NCBI GenBank assembly: GCA_946699065.1
Contig: CAMPDV010001238.1
Span: forward strand, 1-64,000
DNA: 64,000 nt
Reading direction: 5' to 3'
Source of the DNA: Loxodes magnus
Lineage: Eukaryota > Ciliophora > Karyorelictea > Loxodida > Loxodidae
The position numbers and the translations under genes are program-made. The notes below the pieces were generated by a model. The model did no database searches. It was given only the letters and a program-made list of their open reading frames with translations, and was not told the origin of the DNA. Of this stretch, positions 12,455 through 25,179 are shown one piece after another. The first letter of the stretch is position 1. Each line of letters starts with the position of its first letter.

Positions 12455-13158
12455 TTTTTAATAAAAGTATCTTATTAAGAATGATTAAGATATATCATTC
12501 TTAATCACTAGAATTAAAACTTTTCTTAACTATATTAATTGATAACTAACAAAAAAAATTGATATTATAAAATCATAAGAAATGAAAAATAAGTATAAGA
12601 CACACTATTTTTTAAGATAATAAACTATTTTCAGTTTATAAGAATTTCCTTTTGATGCAAATTAAGAATGGGAAAAATAATACGTTACGTAATAATTTAG
12701 TATAAAATTATTCAGCAAATGTATTAAAACTTTCTGCTTATTAAATCTATTGTTCATGTTATTTTTTTATTATCTATCTTAATTAAATAAAAGTAATTTT
12801 AAAGCTAAGTAAAATTATTTTCTTATGCTTCTTGAATTCTATAAGGTTAGGTATAAATTTGCTCTAAAAGTTAAGAAATAGCGATTTATTAATTTAAAAT
12901 TTTATTAAGAGTGTTAATCAAGTTTAATCTGATATATCATTGAGTATAATTTTGAGTATTTGCAGTGATCAAGCTATTCTCATTTTTATTATCCAAAAAG
13001 ATATAAAATACATTTATATACTTATTTATTTATTTTTGTTGAGATTTTTTAATTAAAAAGTTAAATGAATGATTTAGATATGATTAATGTAAATGAATTA
13101 ATTACTTAGTATTTATAAGAAAAAATATAGAAAATATTAAAATAAATAATATCAAAAT
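12455..13158. other. intergenic, nothing recognised
   Basis: AT-rich spacer between the tRNA pair and the reverse-strand tRNA-His. No domain, repeat or RNA was recognised. Confidence 0.4.
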
Positions 13159-13230
13159 GTCGGTGCAGAGACTTGAACTCCGGTTTCGACGGCCACAACG
13201 TCGTGCCCTAACCACCTAGACTACACCGAC
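13159..13230 (-). tRNA. tRNA-His (anticodon GUG), copy 1
   Basis: Read on the minus strand it is a 72-nt cloverleaf. The acceptor pairs GTCGGTG with CACCGAC, the anticodon stem CGACG/CGTCG encloses TTGTGGC (anticodon GTG), and the T arm is GGAGTTCAAGTCTC. The gene body is identical to the copy at 18,569; the flanks are mostly different. Confidence 0.95.
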
Positions 13231-15904
13231 TTATTATTTAATATCAGAAGCAATATTTAAATTAGCTTTTAAGCTAAGCCTTTTCCCCCTTTATTAGCAA
13301 GGTAGGTAAAATAAAATGAATATTTTTTCCATTAATAGATAGTAATTAATTATAAAGAGTACAGTGATAAATGTTTTAAATAAAAATTTGATGCAGTATT
13401 ATGATAGAAACTAGGACCAAGATTAAATCAAAGTCAGAAGCTCACTTAATATTACAAAATTACTTATATAATTTTCTTTGTTAAAAGGTATAATTAAAAG
13501 TATAAGATCCCTTTACACTTAAGATCATAAATTAGCTTAACTTGATAAATCTACACCATTTTAGCGGATTTTCTATTTAAGTTTAAGTTCTCTTTAAGGT
13601 ATAAATTTTGCTTATTATGATTAATTTCTTTAATATTAATCTTAAAGCTTTCAGTTTATGAAGCTAAAGATAGTAATAATTTTTGCTTCATTAATTTTCT
13701 TAAATTTATTTCTTTTATTTTAGTTTTTAAAGTTATAATGCAGCAAGATCTATTTTATAGCCAATTTTTGAAAGACTGAAAATATTTGGATTTTATATTT
13801 TTATGTTAAATAAAAAATTAGTTAATTAATAATTCTAATTAATTAAATAATTAAGCAATAAAAGGGAAAAATATAAAAATTTCAACTTTAAATTAGAATT
13901 GAATATCATTTTATTTTTAGTTTGAGTCATTAAGACAGAAATTTTTAAATAAAAAGTTGCCTTGAAAGATAAAAATTATATTTAAAAGAATTTAAATTAA
14001 CTTGATAAAACTTTTACAAGCAGTGATATATCCTAAGTTGTAAATTAGATTGAAATGTAAGATTAAAGTTAGAATGTAAATTTATCAAGTAGTTATTCAA
14101 TAAAAATTTTTTTTTTTTCTCCTCTTGCTATTTCTTAATATTTTACTCGATTTCAGATTTTAAAAAATTAGAATTAATTTAATTTGACTAAACATTAATT
14201 CTTAATTAATAAATTAAATGCAAATTTAAAAATTACTATTTTATACTTTTTTATCTGTTAATATTCACATTGCTATCTCATTTTTGTTTTAAGTTGTAAG
14301 AATATTAAAAAATAGTTTCGTAAATGGTTCATATAACTCTTTTATAAGTAATATTATTTGAATTTCTATAATAATCCTTTTTATTGTCTTAACTCAAAGA
14401 AATTACAAAAGGAAAGAGTAAAAATGGTAAATGGTTTTTTCTGATTTAATGATTTATAAGGTAAAAGATTGGTAAGGACTGGTTTAAAGGGAATTTGAAT
14501 ATATGAATAAATAATTTAGACTAAAGATTATACTAAATAAATGGTAATGAATTGAATAAATTGAATCCTTTACTATTTATATAATAAATATGATTTTGAA
14601 GTTTGGTAATTACATTTATATGTATATATATTGATGGTTATAAAAAATAGTGTTAAAAATAAATAAATTTCTATATATAATATAGTAAAAAGATATAAAA
14701 TTGATTTATAGAAATAACTAATATAAAAATAAAAAAATCAGATATAATTATTAAAATATAAAATAAATCCTTATTATACAAATAATTTTTAATTTATAAA
14801 TTCTATATTTTATATAAATTATTTTCTATATCTAAAATTAATTAAATATATTTTTGAAATAAGATAATTATTATTTTATAAAAGATCTTATTTAGATTAT
14901 CTATAATCTAAATATTAGTATATTAAATAGTTAAAAATTATAAAGTTAAATATAATTTAAATCTCTAAGTTTAATATTAGTGATTATTAATTTATTATAG
15001 CCTATAAAACTATGAAGCTTATATTTGATCTAAAGAATATTAAATAATAAAATTAATTTTAATATTATTAAGTATAAGATAAATCATTACTTTTAGTATT
15101 AACTCAATCTAATTATTAAATATCAATTATTTATTAAGTTAGTTTTTATATTCAAAATTATACTTCCATTAGAGGGTATATCTAAGTGAGTATGTTCATT
15201 AGTAATTTAGCAAAATAATATTAGTTTCTAATTTCCTAAATATCTATCTAAGCATTCTAATTATAAAGGCATTTGGCTTACTATTCTAATATAATTATTT
15301 AAAGTTAAAAATCATATTTTATAATTATACTTAAAGCTATAAAGAGTAAATAGATTAGTCAAGCTTTAATTCATTATTTTACTAAAAGTAAATAATTAAT
15401 GATACTTAAATCATTTAACTCTTTACTAATTATTGTTATATAACTATTTTTTAAATAAATGGAAACAGAACATTTATTATATAAAAGTAGGATATTAAAA
15501 CTATCAAAAATATAAAAAAGAATAAAAAATCAAAACTAACAAATAAATTAAATTAAAAGTTATTAACATTTTTAAATTCAATACTTACATTCAAAAATAT
15601 TCAATTAGATATATCTTTAATAAGATATAAATCAACTTAACCATTTAAATTTAACTTAATAATACAATATTATATTTAACTATGAACATTTATTTTAACT
15701 ACATTTAAATTACAAATCTTTCCCAAATTCTTTATAGATTAGAATATTCTAAGAATCAATGTTCTATTAGATTCAATTCTTTTAAATCAAAATTTATTTC
15801 ACTTTTAAGTTATTCTATCACTAATGCTTCTAAGCAACTAATCTTTACTTGAACCTATTATTTCTAAGTTACTAGAATACTATTCAACAATTATTTTGTG
15901 ATAC
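13231..15904. other. intergenic, nothing recognised
   Basis: Very AT-rich, with no recognisable domain on either strand. A diverged or spliced gene cannot be excluded because the reassigned code leaves all frames open. Confidence 0.35.
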
Positions 15905-16860
15905 TATTTATTCTTATTTATTGCCCTATAACCAATAGTAAGCTATCGTTTGATTAAAATAAATTTTGCAGAATAGTGCAAAATAATCAGTATTCCGTTA
16001 ATGGAAAGATTTATTTTCGATATTTTTATTTTAAGCAATATCTATATTGATATCATTAAATATTTCAAACTATTCCATTTTTTTCCATAAGCTTTCGATA
16101 ACTTCTTTGTATTTTTCTATTTTTTTTACATATCATTTTTGATAATTAAAGATAATTCATAATAATCTTATTATGAGCAGTAACCAGCCTTCTATTATTT
16201 TATAGAAGCTAAGTTAATCCTTCATATTTTTATTTTATATTTTCTACAAATTTACTTACAAGTAGAAAATAGACTAATCCTGCTGATGATACAATTTAAT
16301 TGCATTGTATTTCTATAGTCATGATATTACTAATATTCCTTTGTCATATTGATACTTTCAGCCTTACTAGATTATCTTTTCAATACTTTCTTTTCGCGAT
16401 TTTTAAATGTCTTTCTACTTGGTATTTTTTAAGGATTTAATTTGTGCTGCAAGAGTAAAACTCTATAATAATGATGAATTTTGATTGCATTCCCTAATGT
16501 TCTATTCAGTCGTAAATAAACGAAAATTCTAACTTGAGCTGCAAAAGAGCACTTAATAGAGACTTGAATATATTTATCATTATCAGACGATTTGTAGTCA
16601 AATAACTTTTCCTTTATCTAAAATATAAATTCACTATTGAACTACTAAAATTGGCTTCCCAGATTTTAAAATGCTAGGAAGCAATTAAGGAATATTTTTG
16701 AATAATTTTGCTGACAAATTTAAAAAAATAAACTACTTTTAGCATGTTAAGCTTTGCTTTGGTTTCCAACCTCTACTTGTTTTATTATAATTTTAAAGCA
16801 TTTTTTCTAATTTATACAGTTTGTATTGTAAAAATATTAAACTAGAAACTTAATTAAATT
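15905..16860 (-). repeat. R1 family, copy b (reverse orientation)
   Basis: The minus strand reads V-E-V-G-N-Q-S-K-A-Q-H-A-K-S-S-L, then Y-I-Q-V-S-I-K-C-S-F-A-A-Q-V-R-I-F, then S-T-C-K-Q-I-C-R-K-Y-K-I. These match the corresponding blocks of copies c and d. The upstream T-L-V-Q-type opening is also present near 16,840. It is either a multicopy gene or a dispersed element; no terminal repeats were seen. Confidence 0.65.
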
Positions 16861-17230
16861 AAATAACAATCATAATTTAAAAGAAAAAATACTGTAAATC
16901 TTAGAGTATTGTAAGTTAATATTAGATTCTTAAAAATAAATAGATATTAGCTTATACTCAAATAGCTTAAATTAATTAAATTATTATTTATCCTTTCTTT
17001 ATGGTTGAACTTGTGATACTCGGCACACTTTAAAATATGCTATAAACTGCGTTTAATATAAACAGACTAAACTTAAACTGTTTTAAAATATATTAGAGAA
17101 ATAAGTTTTTAAAAAGATTATATTAATTAATTATATAATTTGGATATCTACATTTATATATTTTTAGCTAGGTTTCTCATAATTTTTATTGTTAATATTA
17201 ATTTAAAAGAAAAGACAGGTTAGTTTAAAA

Positions 17231-17733
17231 TGTCCATAGAGGATTATAATTACTTAATTAATAATGAATTATGAATCTACTATAGACTATCATTTATCAT
17301 AATATCAGATAAAAGATTTTACTATTTGTTCATTTTAAATAAATCTTTCATTATAAATACTCAGTCTAAAGTATTTGTATAGCTTTAGAAAGTATTGTCT
17401 ATAGAGGATTATAATTACTTAATTAATAATGAATTATGAATCTACTATAGACTATCATTTATCATAATATCAGATAAAAGATTTTACTATTTGTTCATTT
17501 TAAATAAATCTTTCATTATAAATACTCAGTCTAAAGTATTTGTATAGCTTTAGAAAGTATAAAATGTCTATAGAGGATTATAATTACTTAATTAATAATG
17601 AATTATGAATCTACTATAGACTATCATTTATCATAATATCAGATAAAAGATTTTACTATTTGTTCATTTTAAATAAATCTTTCATTATAAATACTCAGTC
17701 TAAAGTATTTGTATAGCTTTAGAAAGTATAAAA
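17231..17733. repeat. three-copy tandem repeat, unit 165-169 bp
   Basis: Copies run 17,231-17,395, 17,396-17,564 and 17,565-17,733. They begin TGTC(C/T)ATAGAGG and end AGCTTTAGAAAGTAT; copies 2 and 3 carry an extra AAAA at the junction. The copies are nearly identical, unlike every other repeat here, so the expansion is recent. A fourth partial unit start (TGTCTTA) follows. Nothing suggests coding. Confidence 0.95.
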
Positions 17734-18568
17734 TGTCTTATCATAATTATCTCCTTTAAGTTAATAGATGATAAGAAGCTTAAATATATATAAAAGATTT
17801 ATAATTTAAAAGATATTCACTCTTTTTACTTTTAATTTCTTCAATCAGCATAAAAATCTAAATAATTAGAAGATTAAAGTAAAACTTAATTGAGTAATAG
17901 ACTAATAGGAATGCATATACTAAATAAATAAAATATATAACAATTTAGATAATTAATTATTATAATTACATTATAACTTTAATAACTATGAATATGCTCA
18001 TAATAACTTTATTATAAGTTAGAAACTAAAGCATATTTACAAACAATTAATTTATAAAATATAGATATTTATTTATCTTTCTAGTTATAACAAAATAATT
18101 AATTAGAAAGAAAATATCTATTAAATATAAAATTCCTTGCTGCTTTTTACATTCACAGAAACTTTATTTGGAAGCTGGTATCTTTTTTACTTATTAGAAC
18201 AGACTTAAATAGATAAGTTTATTTGAGAATAATTTCTTTTTATAGATGAGCAGAATAAATATATTGCTAAATAACGATGCTTAGCTATTTTTCTATATGA
18301 TTTATCTATTTAGTTTTTTCCTTAAAAAATATTAAAAAATTCTGGTGTCTAAATGTTGATAAATTGAAAATGCTTTAAATTAAATTTAATATTTGCTATT
18401 TATATACTTTTAGATGATATTAGCTTATATAACTGTATTAAATGAGTCTAATTGAAAAATAAACTGAAAGTCTTATATTTTAGTTTATGTTTATACTAAT
18501 AAGTTAAATTAATAACCTTTTTAAGAGTTTAAATACATTCTTATTTAAATCATCTAAAATATCAAAAT
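17734..18568. other. intergenic, nothing recognised
   Basis: AT-rich spacer between the tandem array and tRNA-His copy 2. Confidence 0.4.
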
Positions 18569-18640
18569 GTCGGTGCAGAGACTTGAACTCCGGTTTCGAC
18601 GGCCACAACGTCGTGCCCTAACCACCTAGACTACACCGAC
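18569..18640 (-). tRNA. tRNA-His (anticodon GUG), copy 2
   Basis: The 72-nt gene is identical to 13,159-13,230. Only about ten bases at its 3' side (ATATCAAAAT) are shared outside the gene, so the copies are old or dispersed as a short unit. Confidence 0.95.
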
Positions 18641-21034
18641 TTACTATAATAGGCAATACTTCTTTAAATATAAATTTAAATAAATTCCTTTTACACTCTA
18701 ACTAACTAGCTTTTATAATGGAAATACTCAAGATTAAGATGAATATATTTTTACATTTTCTATCTTTTAATAAAATTATTATATAAGCATCTTTATTTTA
18801 TTAATTAACTAATTACGAAATTTTCCTTAACCACTTTAAAAAAATTTAAATGAACTAGATGAATTAGAAATTTTAAGCGTAGTTTGAATATTTCTTATTA
18901 TATAGCTTAATATATAAGATTTAATATACTTTTAAACTATTTTGTTATTCAAATGATTTTAATACTTTAACAACATCTAACTTAATAATCTTGCTCTCAT
19001 TTGCTTTCACTACTATTATTTTTTGTTTGTTATTATCAAGCAATCTTAATTAATTATAAACATAAAATCTTACAATAATTTGCAATAGAAGAGACTAGGA
19101 TAAATATTTGAATAATTTAACTAAATTTAATAAAATAAATATTTGCTAGCAGAGGAATAAGAAGTTAGTCTATTTAACTTATAAAGTAGAAATTAAAATT
19201 ATATTTCAAGTAAGTGTAGGAAGCTTTAGTAAGTTATGCTAAATAAAAGCTAAGATTATAATTAATAAAAGAATATTTAGTTAAAATTATTATTTATTGC
19301 TAAATTTAAGACTAAAAGCAACAACAATAGCAAGATCTAATAAATTACTAAATACTAAAAAACATTTTTAAGATAGTTGATTATGCTTATATTTAATGTG
19401 ATATAGGGATTTATTAACTTAAATTTTAGTATAATAAAGCTATTTTTAATTCTTTAAAATAAGATTATTTAAAATTCTCAAAGAGAAAGATTTCATGCAA
19501 AGCATCTTATCAAAATTCACGTTCATTACTAGTTACAAGGGTGATTGTATTTTAGAAAATTAAAGGTATGAGGCATAGTAGGATGTAAAATATTTAAATA
19601 AGACTTAAATGATTTAATCTAGAAATATTAATAATTAGACATATTAGCAATAGATCTTATTTATACCTCTAGATCATATGCTATACAGTTTCAAAACGAA
19701 AAATTAAATCCTCACGATTTAAAATTTAGATGATTATTAAAACTTTATCTTAAATTCTACCTTTTAAAGTTAAGCTTTCACTTTAAGATTTCAATGTAAT
19801 ACATGAAATTTGGTCAAAATTAACTTATAAACTTCAATTTTCGTTATCGACATCCAATTTTCTTACAGTCTTTAATTATCAACTAAGAATAAACTGATTT
19901 AGCAATTAATATAGCTATAATGGTTAATATCGTAATCTCTAACTATATCTATAAGAGTCATATATCTTAGCTATATTAATCCTATTTTTATAATACTTTG
20001 CTAAAACTAAATAAAGCTAAAAAGCATATATAGATACTTTTATACGCTTAATAAAAAATAGCTGATATTAGTTATAATTTATATTTAATTAAAAATCTTA
20101 ATTAATAATCTTAATTTATAATAACTAAGAAATTTCTATAAACTAAATATTAACTAATAATTAACAAAATTCTTATAAACTGACATCATGTACACTATAA
20201 ATCTTAATTCCTCTCTAAATAATTAAATAGCTATTAATAATATAATCTAATATTCTAATATTAGCTTAAAAATAGATGTTAGAGTCATAATCTAAGCATA
20301 TAAATCTAAGAGTTAAAAAAAGTTTTAGATATAATTCCATTATAAATTCTTTATAGAAAGCTAAATTGATTTATTTAAAATTAAAGCTATCTAATTGTTA
20401 ATTTTAGTACCTAGTTAATCTCAAATTTTACTATATGCTTCTGCTTTATCTACCTTTAAACAAATATAAGCAACAAACTATACTAAAAATCTTTTTGGTT
20501 TGCCTCAAAAACTTGTTATAGATACAATCTTTAAATAACTAGTTTTTTAATTGAATACTTGACTAGAATAATTAAAGAAAGAGAGAGAAATGATTTATAA
20601 ATAAATGTAGCAAATAGGCTAATTATAAATAGTAGAATTAAAATTTATTGCTATTAATCTTATTTTAGTAATGGTTTAGCTTTTTATTATTACACAAATA
20701 AGCTTAGAAATATATTCTAAAGCCAATATTATAAAGCTTGTATATTAAAAAAATAGTAAAAATATAAGGAATTTATTTCTCTTAAATCAAACAATTTATT
20801 AAAAGAGCTAGCTAATTTAAAATTATCTAACTAGAAATAAAGTGAAAAGAATCTAATTTTAAACTACATAGAGATCATAGCAGATGCTAAAAATTACGTT
20901 ATTAATTAAATAATTTATCAAAGAAGTAAGCTGAGAAAGCAACTATACACATATGGTTTATTAACTTAGTCTTAATAATTAAAAGCTAAGCTATTTAAGT
21001 CTAAGTTATTAAAAATAAGATAATTGTTTAAAAA
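18641..21034. other. intergenic, nothing recognised
   Basis: No domain, RNA or clear repeat was seen. It probably holds the 5' flank of the receptor gene at its right end. Confidence 0.35.
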
Positions 21035-24000
21035 ATGCTTATTTGAATATTCTTAATCTTGAGTACAACTCAAATAAGTTCATTGCAATTTTTAATTGTT
21101 AGTTCTCCTCATACATTACCTAACTTATCAGACTTCATTTAAAAGTAGGTGTCTCAAAGTTTGTTTGGCAACTATTCTTTCAATCCTATCCATCTATATC
21201 TGAAAAGTTCTAATTTCTCAACTTAGACTATTGAAAGATAAATATAAGACCATAAAATAGAATTCATTCTGGACTTAACATTCAACATCCTTTACACCTA
21301 TAAACTAAGCTTTTTAAAGACTAGCATTCCTTAGTTTGTAGCCTATAGAGATAATAATAATTTTAAAAGCTAGAAAGTGTATTGAATTATGCCTAGTTAT
21401 AAGTAAGAAGGAAAGGCATTGCAAGAACTATTTGCGAGCTTAAATTTAACTAGGATATCTTATATAAGCTAAGAAGAGGATAGATTTTATAAACCACCTG
21501 AATTTATTGATCAAAGCAAAATACGAATAGTCAACTCTTTAATAATTCCTTTGGATTCGAAATTTGGTCTGAATTAATCAATATGTAATAATGATTATAT
21601 GAAAGAAAGAATACTGAAAGAAGTTTTTTAAGTATATAGAATATATGGCTCTTCAGTAATCTTAATGCAGCTGGAAATTTGCTGATAAATATGAATTTAT
21701 GCAGTTGCTGATATATACAAAGCGCTAAAGACTAGGTAAGTATGAGTAACAGGCTTGGAAGCTTCTTATATCATAAGTCCATAAATAACTTAAATTATAT
21801 AATAAAGTTATAAGTCTCGCATTAGTATTTTAGATGATGGAATTATAGCTTTAACTCCAAAATTTTATATCCCTAGTAATTACTTTGATCTAGCAATGTA
21901 TTATGTTTCACGTTGCCTAGCCTTTATCGTAAAAATTGGTAACTTAAAAGTAGAGGAAAATTATTAATCTTTTAAAGAAACATTTAACAAGTTTAAAGGT
22001 GAAATTTTTGATAGTAACAATTTTATGAGGACAGATTTTTCAGTTTTCAATATCTAAAATAACAGATCAATTGAAGTACTAGAAATAAAAGATGACTAAG
22101 TGATTAAAATTTAAGATATTATTTACCCTGGGCCAAGCACAACACCACCTCCTAATTAATTTCCTATAGAAATGTCTTACTCAACTAACGATTAAGAACC
22201 AGACGGCTCAAAACCTCATTTCATTTTAACATCTCCTCCAAAGCATATTCCTTGCATTATTGATTATATCAACTAAGAATAAAGACAACTAAGTTAATTT
22301 TACTTTAAAGCAAACCCAATTTCATACGGTGGAATGAAATTTGATTTCAACTATACTCTGCAAGTTTTAGTGGAAAACTATCATGAAATAGGAATAGCTC
22401 ATTAAAGTAGCTTATTATATTTAAGTTGGATATCCACTTACTACGTTTTTAAATATATGGAAGTAAATATTCCTTATATTATAATGAGTAGAGAAGATGA
22501 ACTATCAAATATTCATTAATATGAGAATGTTATATACAACTATATTTCATGAAATTTTTTTCAAGACATGTATATTTAATTTTTAATCAAAAACAAATGA
22601 GATAAAATTGGTATGATTTTTGAGAAATACGAACCTTCTAACTAAAAAATTCATGACAAGATAAAGTAATGACTGATAAAAAATGATAAGATAATTCTGA
22701 ACTCCAATAAAACTACACTCTTAGAACTTAATCAAACTGAAAATTAGTAGCTTTATGATGATATAGCTCGTCAGATAATTTAGAAGGAAATTAGAATATT
22801 ATTTTCCTTACCTGCTTTAAACTTTATTTATAGAATTAAATAAAAAATTATGAAAATTGATTGATAAAAAGGAGATACAAATTTAGTAATTGTGTACACT
22901 GCTAATTCCTTTGAATATGAAAATGATGATGGTGATTAGATAAATTCAAAAAAGTTATTACATGGAGCGATGACTATATCTCCTTAAGAATATATAGGAG
23001 AGATTGGATAAACTCTGTTAGAAGTTCAAAAAGAATGTATAGATTTTCTACCTTCTTCACCTTGTTATTATATTGAGTAACCGTTGATAATTGCTAGAGG
23101 ACTTTAACTTTGCTTAGAATAAGGCTAAAGTTTTTTAAATTCAAAAAACTTGATATAAAATATGAGAAATCCATAATTCACGGGATGTAGTGGATCAGTA
23201 AAATTCTAAAGGAAATCCAACTTTAGAGATAATCTAAACTTTTTCTTCATCAATAATGTTTATGACTGACAGTGAAATTTGCATTTGGTTCCTTACCTTG
23301 AATATTGTTAAACATGTGCAATTGTATGAAATAGTTAAACGAACCGACTTGAAATGATAACACCACAGATACTCCTTAAGATTCTTTCGAATTATACGAC
23401 AGTAATTGTGAATTCTCAGTTCGAAGGGTGAAAAAATTCGATTTAGGTTATAATATAAGTATTTCAGAGTTAGTATTTATAACTTTAGTTACTCTTTCTG
23501 CAACTATTTGGGGCTTTAAAGTTTGAAGATCTCATAAACAAGAAGTACTGAAGAATAAAGTATTGATGAGTAGCGAAGACGAAATATTTATAATATATTT
23601 GCTGATTCAATTTATATAATACGTTATGTTAGGACCAGATCTAAGTAATTTATTTTTTCAAGCTACTTTTTCGCAAATTTTATCGCTTGACTTTTTAGTT
23701 ATAAAGATGAGCAATTATTTCTTTTGAACTAGTGTTCTCTTTAGTTCAATCTTGGCCTTTTCTATCATTTTTCTATATTTAGCTTTTTTATTCTAATTCG
23801 AGGTAAAATATAAAAGCAATTGTATACTAAGAAATTTGGGAAAGTTCTCTTATCTTTTTAGTCCTATTTTGACAGAAATAATTTTTATGCCAGTTATTTT
23901 TATACTAACAGAGATATACAAATGCAGCTATGGTAGAGATAGCAATTTAAATGAAGAAATAGAAATCTCCGAAAGTTTTTTAGATATGAACTGCTCTAAA

Positions 24001-25179
24001 TAATGCTTTACATAAATGCATTTTATACCCATAGCCTTATCAACGCTAGCTTTATTTTTCTACATTCCTTTAGTAGTTTTAGTAAGACCTCACTGATAAG
24101 AATTATAAGGAGATACTATTCATATAAAATAGCAACCCTGATATATTGTACTTAAGAGCACTATTTAGATTATAATAGTAATTTTGAATTAGGCTTTAAA
24201 AGAATTTCATCCTTTCCTTCATGGTATTATTTACTCTCTAATATTTCTAGTTTTTGCTATTCTAGTGCTTATAAAGAAGGCTTTAACTTACCTAAAATTT
24301 AACTGAATGTAATTTATTCTTCTTCTACTTACTTCCTTCATAACTGCAATAGTGGCTTTATCATTCTAAACCTCTAATTCAGGGAAAATAGTTTTATAGA
24401 TTATATTTATATCAGGTATTGGATTAATCTTCATAATAGGTATAATAGTTATGGGAAAATACCCTTCATACCTCAAATAAATAAAGCCAGATTTAGTAAA
24501 CTTATTTAGATTTGGATTTAGACTAAGAGTAGATGTAGGTATACTAAATAAGCATATAGATACATAAAACAAAAGAATATAAATATATAAACAAATATTC
24601 CTTTAGAACTCTAGCAACTCAGCTTTAATGAGAACAAACTCTTCTTAGGATTAAAAGTGATTAGCCTCATTACAAGACAAGTAAACTCTTATGAGCATTA
24701 AGAACTAAGTCACTACTTTTGTTTTAGAAGAAAGCTAAGAAAACAACTTTACAATAGATTACTCTTAACAAAAAATGAATGAAAATACTAAAAACTAAAG
24801 TATAAATCATTGAGTTACTAAATTTAAATTAGATAGCAAATAAAGTAAGTTATTCTTATAGTAAGTAGAAGTTAGGCAGGAAAATAGCATATCTTAGGAG
24901 TATGAAATAAAGGACCTTACTTAACACTATAACTTTTCATTTAAACTATTAAATTTTAAATTTAAGATTTAAAGAAAAATAGGCTATGTCTTACTCTAAT
25001 TAAATGACTAAGTTCTATTTAAAAACATTTAATTTACGCTGGCTAACTAAATTAAAATATTAAGCAGAAGACTTTCTATTTTTATTTAAATTAAAGATAA
25101 AATTAATAAAAGATTTAATGGTTTATAGTCACTTAAACTTTTTATTAACTATTCTTATTAAAAGAAAGTTAAATGAACC
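21035..25179 (+). CDS. large membrane receptor-like protein: signal peptide, ANF/PBP-like ectodomain, about 7 or more TM segments
   Basis: ATG 21,035 opens with a signal peptide (M-L-I-W-I-F-L-I-L-S-T-T). About 770 mostly extracellular residues follow, including I-S-P-Q-E-Y-I-G-E-I-G and, near 23,160-23,240, F-T-G-C-S-G-S-V-K-F-Q-R..F-R-D-N-L, reminiscent of the G-x-x-G-x-v-x-f..R end of type-I periplasmic-binding receptor domains. From about 23,460 come hydrophobic segments (S-E-L-V-F-I-T-L-V-T-L-S-A-T-I, then others to about 24,460), with a cysteine-bearing loop D-M-N-C-S-K-Q-C-F and I-P-L-V-V-L-V-R-P-H-W-Q. A Q/S/N-rich tail follows. The layout resembles class C GPCRs, but ciliate-specific multi-TM proteins are an alternative. 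A frame change between about 23,300 and 23,400 implies a short intron whose length modulo 3 is 2. The proposed stop is TGA 25,177, just where similarity to copy A collapses. Confidence 0.65.

Noticed and set aside
17231-17733. CRISPR-like array
   Set aside because: Direct tandem 169-bp units with no unique spacers, in a eukaryotic nuclear context.
24366-24572. Minus-strand stop-free stretch of 68 codons
   Set aside because: It lies opposite the TM region of the receptor-like gene, whose plus-strand reading is far better supported.
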